This document shows positions 1-8,272 of a stretch of DNA of 64,000 bases, piece by piece. The stretch is from positions 4,650,107 to 4,714,106 of the forward strand of contig RPFO01000065.1 in NCBI GenBank assembly GCA_009746045.1, in the 5' to 3' direction. The notes beneath the pieces are model-generated. The model was not told the origin of the DNA, ran no database searches, and saw only the letters and a program-made list of their open reading frames with translations. The DNA comes from Mesostigma viride (Eukaryota; Streptophyta; Mesostigmatophyceae; Mesostigmatales; Mesostigmataceae). The position numbers and the translations under genes are program-made. Within the stretch, counting starts at the first letter, position 1, and the number at the start of each line of letters is the position of its first letter.

Positions 1-356
1 GTTTCAGCCCGGAAACTGGCTGCCTTCTTCCCAGGCAGCAGCTGGATGATCTGAATGACCCCCAGCCGGTCGGCGACCGGGGTGTATCGCTGACCGGCAC
101 CGAGGAATTTGCGGTTAATACAGAGAGTTTCAACCTCTGTGTGCACTTTCTGAAGCCTGCCCAGCGTCACGCTAGCACATGTACTCGCGTTGGTAATAAA
201 CTCGCCATCTTCGCCCATAAACAGCACGCACTTGATGACATCAATCACGGAAATCTTGCCATCCGGCGTCACGCGGATCTTGCCGGCGAACGGGTCATCC
301 ATGCCCTCGGGCAGCGCCCTAGACGGCCGCAAGTAGCTGACTATCGCGTGGGACAT
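1..356 (-). CDS. Viral 'GQR/LLPG' domain protein, 3' part beyond the window
   Basis: An ATG at 356 opens a frame that stays open for 118 codons to the window edge, so the C-terminus is missing. The product contains GKIRVTPDGKISVIDVIKC near the start, then GQRYTPVADRLG and IIQLLPGKKAASFR. The same three blocks occur in the gene at 8273-9216, so the two are paralogues. This domain is familiar to me from giant-virus and phage proteins that sit beside KilA-N/BRO-type genes; a DNA-binding or regulatory role is an inference. Its GC content is lower than that of the genes just downstream. No stop or frameshift is seen in the visible part. Confidence 0.6.
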   Translation of the reverse strand, partial: MSHAIVSYLRPSRALPEGMDDPFAGKIRVTPDGKISVIDVIKCVLFMGEDGEFITNASTCASVTLGRLQKVHTEVETLCINRKFLGAGQRYTPVADRLGVIQIIQLLPGKKAASFRAE

Positions 357-538
357 GCTTCGATGGTCATGGGGGATAACGTATGATGAGAAATATTAAG
401 GCCCGAGATAAGCGCGCCGGCTGGTGTGCGGTAATATGTGTGTGTGTTGCAGCCTTCGTCGCCCAATTAATAATCCCACGCAATATCGAGCGACCGGCAT
501 GAACACCTCCTGCGCAGAGAACACCGCCCCCGTGTTAG

Positions 539-709
539 AGGGGCTGGGAGACCTCAAGCCCCCGAGCCCCTGGACCCTCGCCCCCCGCCCCGCGCCGTCT
601 GCCCGTACTCACCGCCGCCGAGGCGCTGCTCCCCGCCCTATTCATGCTAGTGACCGGCCTCGCCATACGCCTGACATTCAAGAACCCTCTGCGATTCTCG
701 TCCATTTGA
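539..709 (+). other. Possible small membrane-protein remnant
   Basis: One frame, open from the TAG at 536-538 to the TGA at 707, encodes a hydrophobic stretch (LTAAEALLPALFMLVTGLAI) that would make one membrane helix, followed by a short basic tail. It has no ATG. An ATG in another frame at 499 (MNTSCAENTAPV...) could supply the N-terminus only after a shift. It may be a decayed small membrane protein or a chance frame in GC-rich DNA. The rest of 357-730 shows no supported gene. Confidence 0.2.
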
Positions 710-734
710 TATATATACGCCGCCACCATCATGG
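705..734 (+). promoter_or_regulatory. TATA-like box and start context of the 731 gene
   Basis: A run of alternating A/T (atatatata, 709-717) lies 14-22 bases before the ATG at 731, which sits in the context ccgccaccatcATGG, close to a eukaryotic strong start. An AT-rich box just before the start codon in otherwise GC-rich DNA fits an NCLDV promoter. Confidence 0.4.
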
Positions 735-1129
735 CATTCCGGGACGACGAGCGATGCGCGCAGGCCGCGTACAACGCGCAGGTGCACGGCAGGAGCGAGG
801 TCGTGTGCCGAGAAGGGGAGATAGAAGGCACCTTCCTGCTCGACGACAAGCGCAGAAGGGTCATAGAGGTGAAGGAGTGGGACGACTGGGAGCGCGGGGT
901 GAGAGAACTGGTCGCGTACGGGAGGGGATACCCCAAGTACCTCCTGGAGCTGCACCTGTTCAAGGCCGACACGTCCACCAACGTCACCCCCTTCTTCCTG
1001 CGGTTCATCAAGTACGTGTGCAAGTCCCAGAACATAGCCGTCACGCTGGACAAGGACGTGCTGCCCGCCAGACGCGAGACCTGGTGGAGGCGTCTGGCCT
1101 GCTGCGTGCGTTCCCCGGACGCCGACTAA
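731..1129 (+). CDS. PD-(D/E)XK nuclease-like protein, copy 1
   Basis: A 132-residue protein. Residues about 23-50 hold the pattern EVVCREGEIEG ... RRRVIEVKEW, which matches a restriction-endonuclease-like fold (acidic residue, then E-V-K), followed by a helix region and the strand ELHLFKAD. The next gene at 1156 and the C-terminal half of the gene at 3624-4412 share the same layout (iiEvKew..W..g...l..YG..yP....LHLF), so the three are paralogues. In this copy the D of the (I)D pair is replaced by E, which may weaken catalysis. A role in DNA cleavage or repair is inferred from the fold only. The C-terminus (WWRRLACC) is not conserved with the 3624 gene. Confidence 0.6.
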   Translation: MAFRDDERCAQAAYNAQVHGRSEVVCREGEIEGTFLLDDKRRRVIEVKEWDDWERGVRELVAYGRGYPKYLLELHLFKADTSTNVTPFFLRFIKYVCKSQNIAVTLDKDVLPARRETWWRRLACCVRSPDAD

Positions 1130-1155
1130 TCTGTGCGCGTACCCTGTAGTGTGAC

Positions 1156-1557
1156 ATGCACAGGAGGGAGAGGGACGTACAGGCCGAGTACAACCAGCGC
1201 CTGGGCGGGAGGAGGGAGGTGATCTGCCGAGGGGGCAAGATAGACATACTGGACGACAGGCGCAGGAGGATCATCGAGGTGAAGGAGTGGACCGCATGGA
1301 TGTCCGGGCTCGGGCAGCTCATGTCGTACGGCAAGGACTACCCCGGCTTCAAGAAGGAACTGCACCTATTCCGCGCCGAGTGGTCCACCAACGTCACGCC
1401 CGAGAAGCTCGAGCACATCCTCTCCGTCTGCGGGGTCAGCGACGTCGACGTGACCCTAGACGAAAGCGTGGGCCTGGAGCTGACTCGGAAGCCGCCGCCC
1501 GCATGGAAACGCCTCCTGTGCCTCGCCTGTCGAGGCCCGCGGGTCGCCGCCGCCTGA
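1156..1557 (+). CDS. PD-(D/E)XK nuclease-like protein, copy 2
   Basis: A 133-residue tandem paralogue of the gene ending 26 bases upstream. It keeps a fuller nuclease signature: EVICRGGKIDIL with the acidic D, RRRIIEVKEW with E-V-K, and LGQLMSYGKDYP. The ATG at 1156 follows the stop of copy 1 closely, so the pair may share one transcript. The C-terminal 25 residues end in a Cys/Arg-rich tail (LLCLACRGPR), parallel to the LACCVRS tail of copy 1. It converges with the minus-strand gene ending at 1575; only 17 bases separate the two stops. Confidence 0.6.
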   Translation: MHRRERDVQAEYNQRLGGRREVICRGGKIDILDDRRRRIIEVKEWTAWMSGLGQLMSYGKDYPGFKKELHLFRAEWSTNVTPEKLEHILSVCGVSDVDVTLDESVGLELTRKPPPAWKRLLCLACRGPRVAAA

Positions 1558-1574
1558 CCCCTTTACTAACCCGC

Positions 1575-2350
1575 CTACCGAAGCAGCTCCTCCAGCGCCT
1601 CCTCCTCCTCCTCGGTGTGGCCGGAACGCCTACGGGGCGCCGTCCTGTAAAGCCGCCGGTCGCGGTATCCGGCAGGAGGGGCGGCGCTGTTGCGGCGGAA
1701 CAGCCTACCCGTGCGCGGATCGAACACCTCGCTAGCGGACCTGCGCGTGCTCGGACCCCCGCGCGGGTCAGGCAGGCTCCTCTGGCGTCGTTTGTCGCCC
1801 GCGCGCGGCGGTGCACCCCAACCCGCATCCACGGGGGCGAGACCCCCAGCAGCTGCTGCTTGCGGGACTCCAGCCTCTCGCGATCCGCGTCCGACAGATC
1901 CCCGTACTCGAGCAGGTCGAACACCTGCTGCAGCTCCGGCTCCTCCTCCTCCACCTCCTCCTCCTCCGGCTCGGGGGGCGTCAGCGAGGGGAGCGGCCGA
2001 ACTCCCTCACCCTCCCTGGTCAGCCGCTCGACCACCTCGTCCGCGTGCTCCGGGAAAAACAGCTCCTCCTCCTCCGCCGGCATCCCCTCCATCTGTAACA
2101 GCACGTCGTTCAGCTGTTCCTGAAGGCCCGCCTTGGAGTCCGGGTGGACGGACGGGTCCGCGATGAACCGTGCCAGGGTTTCCGCCATGCTCTCCAGCGC
2201 GCCTCGGGCGCCGTAACCCCGCACGCGGTGCGCCCTCGCCTGGCGCCCGCTATGGAGCGCGCACCTCTTAGAACCACCGGACCGCGCGCGACGACAGGCG
2301 CCACCCGATCGCGTCTTCCCTCCGCACGCTCCGGTCCTACCGACTACCAT
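1575..2350 (-). CDS. Cys/His-motif viral protein with acidic middle, one frameshift
   Basis: The ATG at 2350 starts MVVGRTGACGGKTRSGGAC..., with Cys at 9, 19 and 30 and His at 33 (C-x9-C-x10-C-x2-H), the motif shared with genes at 4967, 11095 and 12121. A Glu-rich segment follows (EEEEVEEEEPELQ) and then KQQLLGVSPP. At the C5 run 1843-1847 the useful frame changes: the original frame runs on to 1436 with low-complexity Arg-rich sequence across the neighbouring gene, while the other frame gives a product-like tail (SASEVFDPRTGRLFRR) ending at 1575 just short of the convergent gene. One missing C would explain it. Function unknown; the Cys/His cluster probably binds zinc. Confidence 0.5.
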
Positions 2351-2519
2351 GATCGATGATACACCGGGATGGGATAAAAATGAAACTCGATTCCGATTAA
2401 ACGGAGCAATCAGCATGACACGGGGCGCGTTCAAGCGCGCACGAATATCTAAGCGCACTGTGTCAAGGTCCGCGCTGTCGAGAGGGGCGGGGTCGCGCCA
2501 ACGAACTCCCCACCGACAG

Positions 2520-3548
2520 CTAGATCTTGACCCTCTTGGGCCCCACCCTCGAGAACCGGTCGCGGTTCAGGGGCCGGGTCAAGAGCAAGTCATCCCTCAT
2601 CTCCCGTCTGTTCCTGTCCACGATGCCCGCCGGGGTGGGCCCCTCCGGCGGCTTCACGAACGCGGCCATCGCCCGCTTCACCTCGACCGCCGCCTCGTGC
2701 AGGTCCTTGTCCGGCGCCCGGTCCATGACCTTGTACATGAAGAACCAGGCGTTCGCCAGCTGACCGTCGTCCATCGCGTCCCTGGCACTACCGGCCCTCA
2801 CGCCGTTCAGCTCCTTGAAGGCCGACGCGCTCATCCCCGTGGCCGCCTCGCAGGTCTTGTCGCCCAGGAACGCCATCACGCTCCCCACGCGCTCCTTGGG
2901 GACGACCGAGCTCACCAGGTCCGCCAGCCTGTGCTGCGTGTCCTTCGCGCGCAGGCGCAGGGTCGGGTCGCACTCGCGCACAGGCGCCACGTAGTCCGGC
3001 CTCGTGCGACCGTTGCCCGGTAGGGTCAGCACTGCCACCGTGGTGCTCGTGCCGTGGACCGCGTCGTGGGCGTCGCGCACCACACCCATCATCGAGATGT
3101 CCCCCGCCATGATGCGGTCCACCCAGTCCATCGCCTCCAGCTCAAATTCGTCACTAATCCAGGCAGCCAGCCTGTTTACCAGCTTGGGGTGGATCCAGAT
3201 GCCACGGTCTTCTAGTGGTCCATTTTTTACGGCCTCATAAGTGTCTGTGCACATGGGCGTGAATTCACCCCCATTCGACAAACGCTTGTGAAGGGTCCTC
3301 ACATAGCTCTGAACATGGCCCCACCTCCACCACTCCTTGAAATCCTTTGTGCCGTTTGATGCTGCATGGCACAGGTCCTTTCCTAGGATCTTCTTATCGC
3401 TTTTGCGAACCTTGATGTCTTTAGTAATATCAACTCGAAAGCCGGCAGCAGCCTTAAGTCGAAATATCCAAAACTTGTCATTCTCGCTACTCAGCGCAAA
3501 CAATGCATGTGTGAAAGGGGGGGATGTCACGCTCAGAGCCATTGCCAT
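2520..3548 (-). CDS. KilA-N (MSV199-like) domain protein
   Basis: A 342-residue protein from the ATG at 3548. The N-terminal half holds NDKFWIFRLK, DIKVRKSDKKILGKDLC, SNGTKDFKEWWR and, about residue 115, DRGIWIHPKLVNRLAAWISD. This matches the KilA-N/MSV199 pattern (sDg..., then G-x-W/Y-x-Hp-l...ia.Wis.eF) common in NCLDVs and known as a DNA-binding domain. The C-terminal half has no domain I recognise. The gene at 3624-4412 shares the N-terminal blocks and runs in the same direction 75 bases upstream. The N-terminal coding DNA (about 3140-3548) is clearly less GC-rich than the C-terminal half, so the gene is a compositional mosaic. Confidence 0.65.
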   Translation of the reverse strand: MAMALSVTSPPFTHALFALSSENDKFWIFRLKAAAGFRVDITKDIKVRKSDKKILGKDLCHAASNGTKDFKEWWRWGHVQSYVRTLHKRLSNGGEFTPMCTDTYEAVKNGPLEDRGIWIHPKLVNRLAAWISDEFELEAMDWVDRIMAGDISMMGVVRDAHDAVHGTSTTVAVLTLPGNGRTRPDYVAPVRECDPTLRLRAKDTQHRLADLVSSVVPKERVGSVMAFLGDKTCEAATGMSASAFKELNGVRAGSARDAMDDGQLANAWFFMYKVMDRAPDKDLHEAAVEVKRAMAAFVKPPEGPTPAGIVDRNRREMRDDLLLTRPLNRDRFSRVGPKRVKI

Positions 3549-3623
3549 GATTTAACAACTCACAATATTTTTTAACAGATTTAAACACACTTGTTGAGCA
3601 GTCTCCATTCTCATAGCCAGTTT

Positions 3624-4412
3624 TCAATGAGGTCCATCCATGTAGGGTCTCTTATTGAACACGCTAGCATCCAACGTCAGCTGGATGCCTTGAGATTCGC
3701 ACGCTTCCTTGATGAGAGCGTGCTGATGAGTAGTGAACCAATCGCTCTTCTTAGAGCTGAACAGATGCAGCCTCCTGGCATGCTCTGGGAAGTCCATCCC
3801 GTACGCCAGGAGTTGACCAACACCAGTCATCCAACTGCGCATGTCCTTGACCTCGATGATGGACTTTGGGTCGTACGTGACGATGTCGATGTACCCGTAA
3901 CGGCACTGAACCTCGCACTCCCCATTGACACAGCTGGACAGCCGGTGTTGGATCTCGAGCTCGACCCGGTTGTTGGGAGATTTCTTTATCCACCTTATAA
4001 GTTCAGGCAAGGGCGCACGATCACTCCACGTGCCTCTCTTGTCATTATCAGAAGTTTTTACAAACTCCAGGTGACAGCGCCACTCATCGGCCAAGGACGA
4101 TCGTGTCCAGTCCGTGACATCCTTTTTGCCATTCGACATTGCGCGTGTGAACGCTTTGAGCTGCACCCGTCCGTCGCTCTTCCGCACGCGGACGTCCTTG
4201 GACGCGTCCACCTCCATGTCGTCCCGGGGCTTGACAGAGAACACCCAGAACTCGTCCTCCTCGCGTCTGAAGGACAGGTAGTCCGCGTAGGTCCTCTCCG
4301 CCCACGCCCTGTCCACCGCGTCCGCCCCCCTAGCGAATTTACCGTGTCCCGTCCGCAGTGTCCATGACTGGATCCCTTGTCTCCTGGCGGACGCCTGCCC
4401 GGTGCGCGGCAC
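3624..4412 (-). CDS. KilA-N-like / PD-(D/E)XK nuclease fusion
   Basis: The N-terminal part shares EEDEFWVFSVK, KDVRVRKSDGR and AMSNGKKDVTDW with the KilA-N gene downstream. After about residue 150 it becomes a nuclease-like domain: ELEIQHRLSSC, GYIDIVTYDPKSIIEVKD, GVGQLLAYGMDFP and RLHLFSSKKSDW, as in the small proteins at 731 and 1156. A DNA-binding domain fused to a nuclease suggests a sequence-guided DNA cutter; this is inference. The start is unsure: the frame opens with GTG at 4412 and its first ATG falls inside the conserved part, while an ATG at 4365 is one base out of frame. A TATA-like box (minus strand cataaatag, 4443-4451) lies about 35 bases upstream. Confidence 0.6.
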   Translation of the reverse strand: MPRTGQASARRQGIQSWTLRTGHGKFARGADAVDRAWAERTYADYLSFRREEDEFWVFSVKPRDDMEVDASKDVRVRKSDGRVQLKAFTRAMSNGKKDVTDWTRSSLADEWRCHLEFVKTSDNDKRGTWSDRAPLPELIRWIKKSPNNRVELEIQHRLSSCVNGECEVQCRYGYIDIVTYDPKSIIEVKDMRSWMTGVGQLLAYGMDFPEHARRLHLFSSKKSDWFTTHQHALIKEACESQGIQLTLDASVFNKRPYMDGPH

Positions 4413-4966
4413 CCAACGATGGCGCCTGTGCCGTCGCGACCCCTATTTATGCCAAATCCCGCCCTGTCAGGTGCTGACGACCCAGCGCCACCTCGTAACG
4501 GCTGCCGTTGGATGGGAGAAGCACATCCGCAGTCGGCCTGCGGCGGCGCCTAGAGAGGGGTCGACAATCCAACTCGCGCCCCGCCCCCGCCCGCCCGCTG
4601 CTCGGCCCTGGCTTGGATTCTCCTGCACTACTTCTTTTTCTGATGAATCTAAAAATAAATTTATGGCTATAGACCCTCTATGATTCTACAGGTGCATGCA
4701 CATATATATGAAAAACTATTCAGGCCGGCGTGCAAAAAAGAAGTCGCGCAAAAGAATCCAACCAAACTCGAGGCGTGGCTGTACCCGGACAGGAACCGCC
4801 CCACTCGGTCGATGGCCGGTCCAGGTTCGCCGCCTGTCGAGCGTGGATGTGATATGTATGCATGCATGAGTAGACACGGGGGGTCGCGAATGAAAACAGA
4901 TTGGATTAAAGAAATGGAATAATATTCATTCAACGATTCATCACGACACAGACAGCCTAAGCCGCA
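4413..4966. other. Intergenic, no supported gene
   Basis: About 550 bases without a convincing frame. It holds the TATA-like box for the gene at 3624-4412 (4443-4451), then AT-rich sequence at 4640-4720 and a purine-rich stretch at 4890-4925. The short frames here have no recognisable motif. Confidence 0.4.
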
Positions 4967-5122
4967 TCATCTTGTCCAGGATATCATGGGGGCTGTACGC
5001 TGGCTTCCTGCCGCGCGCTCCCTGGCCCTGATGGCCAGATGGACCGCGCACCGCTTGCCCCTGGGTGCGCGCGGCTTGTTGCATTTGGTCCCCTGGGGGG
5101 TTATCTCGACGCATCGTGCCAT
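4967..5122 (-). CDS. 51-residue Cys/His-motif protein
   Basis: A short gene from the ATG at 5122 to the TGA at 4967-4969. It begins MARCVEITPQGTKC and continues to KRCAVH, giving Cys at 4, 14 and 25 and His at 28 (C-x9-C-x10-C-x2-H). Spacing and the T-x2-G-x2-C core match the N-termini of the proteins at 2350, 11095 and 13170, so this is a fourth, minimal member with almost nothing after the motif. The motif resembles the 'C..iT..G..C......g..C..H' finger seen in many large-virus proteins; zinc binding is inferred. An overlapping frame in the same strand lacks any such pattern. Confidence 0.55.
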   Translation of the reverse strand: MARCVEITPQGTKCNKPRAPRGKRCAVHLAIRARERAAGSQRTAPMISWTR

Positions 5123-5162
5123 CGCGGCGGTTCACACTAGCGTCAGCGAGAAAAAACGCGGC

Positions 5163-5818
5163 TCACTCGGCCGCGTGCTCGAAGAAGGGGAAGGCCAGCC
5201 TCTCGGGCGCGGGCCTGCGCTCGGCCAGGCAGAGCGGGCACTGGCCGCGGGAGGGGATGGCGTCGTCGTGCAGGTACACGGTCATGCACCAGAGGCAGAT
5301 GGGGAGGTCGTGGGGAGGGGGCGCGCGCTTCCCCTGGCCGACGGGAGCGTGGACGGGGAGGAACCCCCGCCGCGACTGCTTTTCCATGCAAACCCCGCAA
5401 GACACGCGAGCCCCCCCCTCGGGCACGCGGTACACGGGCCGGACACAGGGGCGCCCGCCGGCCTGCACCCCCTCCGCGAGCTGCCGCACCCCTGCCGCGT
5501 TCGCCGGGGTCACACGCGCGCGTGTCACGACCCCCGGGGCTGCGCCGAGCAGCGAAAGATGGAGGGCGGCCGCACGGTCCTCGGCAATCTTGCAGAAGGC
5601 CTCGTCGTTTTTGGCGTGGGAGGGGGCGTTCACTCGAAATTCCAGCTCGTATCCGCGGCATTCCGAGCAATAGAGCGCCTTCCCACCAAAGAAGGTGCAA
5701 GGGTCCTTCCAGTCGCCGCAATACTGGCACTGGGGGTACTTTCCCCACAGTCCCGGGACTTTCTCGGGTCGTCGCTCGGACGTGTCCCAGCCACGGGGGG
5801 CGGCATCATTCGAAACAT
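5163..5818 (-). CDS. RING-like zinc protein, probable start-proximal frameshift
   Basis: The frame that ends at 5163 carries five Cys pairs in order: CQYC, CSEC, CGVC, CLWC and CPLC, with a His between the third and fourth pairs. The last three pairs with the His resemble a RING-type zinc domain, though one expected ligand is not obvious; the first two look like a separate zinc ribbon. NCLDVs encode many RING proteins that act as ubiquitin ligases; that role is inferred. This frame is open from a TAG near 5850 but has no ATG. An ATG at 5818 lies in another frame and would join it if the G6 run at 5795-5800 had one more base. Confidence 0.5.
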
Positions 5819-6049
5819 GGTACCTGGCAGCCCCGGATCTTTTCTATGCACGACGCGACCAACGCGGGACCGCGGGCAATCGCGACAGTCCTTTCCTGTC
5901 CCTCCGCAGCCACAGAGAATCGTCTACCAGCGAGGACTATCGCCTCTCAGCCACGGGCTCGATCGGGATTTCAAGAAGCATCCACCGACGTAGTCGACTT
6001 ATTCATTTTGCAAGCGTGCCCACTCCTTATTTCTTTACAAGTCGCCCAC

Positions 6050-6400
6050 CGGTTATGAGGCACCGTCACCGTCACCCACCAGTTATGAGGTACTGGCGCC
6101 GGTCCCCACCGACTAAAGGTAATGGCAGCGTCACCGACCAAGAAAGGTACTGGCACCGGCCCCCAATAATAAAGGTACTGGCACCGTCACCGACCCAAAA
6201 AGGTACTGGCACCGTCACCGACCCAAAAAGGTACTGGCACCGTCACCGACCCAAAAAGGTACTGGCACCGTCACCGACCCAAAAAGGTACTGGCACCGCC
6301 CCCCGCTGACTAAATGTACACTGGCACCGGCCCCCACTGACTAAATGTACACTGGCACCGGCCCCCACTGACTAAATGTACACTGGCACCGGCACCACGG
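6050..6400. repeat. Tandem repeats of 28 and 31 bp
   Basis: Units built on ggtactggcaccg. The best-preserved part (about 6174-6300) repeats every 28 bases with tcaccgacccaaaaa as the second half. From about 6300 to 6390 a 31-base variant takes over with ccactgactaaatgtac. Earlier copies (6050-6170) are diverged. It is noncoding and sits between the RING-like gene and the F-box-like gene. Such arrays occur in NCLDV genomes, but no origin or regulatory role can be shown here. Confidence 0.75.
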
Positions 6401-6740
6401 GCAATTACGATTCATTAATAGACACGTGCAATTACGATGCACCGTGAATAAATGAACTGTCGCCCATTATCTGTCCCTTGTGCATTGCTGAGAGGAAAAG
6501 TAAAGCGGTAAAATAGGCACTCCAGCATTCGGCAAAGGAAAAGTGGCCCGTGGTTGAGCGCGCTGACAGATTTTTTATCGTGGGTCGCACTCCATTCGCT
6601 CGCTCTCTCGCGGTTAGCGGCGACGTTACCTACCTGAAAACCTGGTTACCTGGCCTGGCAGGCGATCCCAACCGGTTCTCGGCCGCCTTCTCGGGTCGCT
6701 GCGTCTCCTCGAGGCGTGCGACGTTCAGGGCCTTACTCCC

Positions 6741-6926
6741 GAGGCGTGGGGCGTCGATCCTTTGTTTTATCAGGGCGTGGGACGCCGGCCTTTGTTTTGT
6801 CAGCGCGCGGGGCGTCGGCCTTGATTGTTTTACCGGGGCGCGCGGCTTCGGGTCTCGTTTTACCGGGGCGTACGACGCCATTCTCCTTTCACCAGGGCGC
6901 GCGACCTAGAGGCCGTTTTATCACGC
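6741..6926. repeat. Degenerate 30-bp repeats upstream of the F-box-like gene
   Basis: About six units of 30-33 bp, each starting ggcg(t/c)g(g/c)gacgcc-like and ending ttttatcag or ttttaccg. They stop two bases before the ATG at 6928, so the array covers the whole proximal promoter and leader. A regulatory role is possible. 6400-6740 holds nothing I can identify. Confidence 0.55.
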
Positions 6927-6927
6927 C

Positions 6928-8145
6928 ATGCCCGCATTCCTGCGCACCAGCACCGGACGCAGGACCGTCGACCCGTTCATCCCGTGGGTGGACGACCTGG
7001 ACGATGACCTGCTCGAGGTATTCGTCAAGCACATGTGCAGGCTGGACCGGAAGGCCTGCATGTTGATGATGCTCACCTCCAAGGCGGCCTGGGAGGCCCT
7101 GTGGCCCACATACAGGGAGCACCACGCGCGGGCCACCGACGAGGCCGACCGGCGGTTTGTCCACCGCGTGTGGAGGGACCGGGTGCTGACCCCTGGGGAC
7201 CTCTCCTTCGCCGGCGTGCCCGTCCTCAGGGTGACAGTGTACGATGCCGACTCGCGGCTGGAGCCCCCCAGCGACTTTGTGCGGGAGGAGGACTGCGGCC
7301 TGATGCCCCACCTGGTCGAGTGGAGGAGGCTCGCCGCCTTCGTGCGGAAGGTGCCGGGGGTCGTCATCTTCCTCCTCGACGCGGCCAAGCGCAGGGATGG
7401 GTGGGAGCTCTCCTTCGACTACGCCGTCCTGGCCGGCCTGGTGGTCTGCGCGGCGGAGGGCGTCTCGCTCCCCTCGTGCCGACTCCTCCTCGTGTCGCGC
7501 TCCAACTCGAGCTTCGCCTACGCGGTGGCCCCCGCCGCGATCCGCCAACCGCTGACCCAGGCGCTGGCCAGGTGCGGGGGCAGCATAGACTTCCTCGGGG
7601 CCCAGACCATCGCGCTGGGGGGCACCTTTCGCTATGCCCTGTCGCAGGTGCGAGCCGGCGCAGGCGGCACGGCCGTTTTCATGGCGACGGCGAGAGGCAC
7701 CGTCGTCATGGGGGCGCACGACAGCGTGTCGACCTTCTACTTCAACCAGGACGTGGGGGGCGTCGACCTCATCAACCCGGTGGTGCACGAACGGTACAAC
7801 GCGCACTGCCGGGACAACGGCCGCGGCATGGCCCCCTGCACCTGCTTCACGGAGGACACCCGGCCCCTCCTGGTCGGCGAAGGGGACGTGACGGCCGTGA
7901 GGGGGGCGGTGGACCTGCTGGTGGACGACTCCCCCACCGTCCCCGCCCAGCAGGACGTCCGCGTCCGCGTCACCGATGGGCGCCCCCAGGCGACGGTGCG
8001 CGTGGTCGGGCGCACGCCGAGGGAGGGCCAGGCGGGGGACGCGGTGTTGAGCGTGCACGGCCGCGGTCTCGACGTCCGGGACGCGGACCTGGCCGAGTGG
8101 AAGGAGCGCTGGCCGATCGTGCTGGCCTCCGACGTTCTGTGCTGA
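6928..8145 (+). CDS. F-box-like N-terminus, otherwise unknown viral protein
   Basis: A 405-residue intact protein. Residues about 17-60 (PWVDDLDDDLLEVFVKHMCR, then MLMMLTSKAAWEALWP) fit the loose F-box pattern: two leucine-rich helices followed by 'tSK..w..lw'. F-box-like domains are known in several NCLDV families, where they recruit host SCF ubiquitin ligases; that use here is inferred. The remaining 340 residues have no repeats or domain I recognise. GC content and third-position G/C are very high. The 3' end converges with the minus-strand gene at 8273. Confidence 0.5.
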   Translation: MPAFLRTSTGRRTVDPFIPWVDDLDDDLLEVFVKHMCRLDRKACMLMMLTSKAAWEALWPTYREHHARATDEADRRFVHRVWRDRVLTPGDLSFAGVPVLRVTVYDADSRLEPPSDFVREEDCGLMPHLVEWRRLAAFVRKVPGVVIFLLDAAKRRDGWELSFDYAVLAGLVVCAAEGVSLPSCRLLLVSRSNSSFAYAVAPAAIRQPLTQALARCGGSIDFLGAQTIALGGTFRYALSQVRAGAGGTAVFMATARGTVVMGAHDSVSTFYFNQDVGGVDLINPVVHERYNAHCRDNGRGMAPCTCFTEDTRPLLVGEGDVTAVRGAVDLLVDDSPTVPAQQDVRVRVTDGRPQATVRVVGRTPREGQAGDAVLSVHGRGLDVRDADLAEWKERWPIVLASDVLC

Positions 8146-8272
8146 GATCCTCTGTTTTGTCTATTGTTGTTCTCAGGGCAATCTGATTAATCAAACTGGA
8201 AATAAATAAAGCCTCGTATAATGAATGTAATCGTTTATTCGCGCGCAAATATGATTTTTTTTGCCATCAGCG
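8146..8272. terminator. Shared 3' region of two convergent genes
   Basis: AT-rich spacer between convergent stops. It contains aaataaataaag (8200-8211), a poly(A)-signal-like run for the plus-strand gene, and an A/T-rich segment (8248-8262) that could serve the minus-strand gene. No strong hairpin was found. Confidence 0.35.

Noticed and set aside
1436-1574. Extension of the 2350 gene to 1436
   Set aside because: It is low-complexity Arg-rich sequence antisense to an intact gene; the alternative frame ending at 1575 is more protein-like.
6928-8186. Long frames antisense and in other phases of the F-box-like gene (383-389 codons)
   Set aside because: High GC makes stops rare in all phases; these shadows are Arg/Pro/Gly-rich with no motif.
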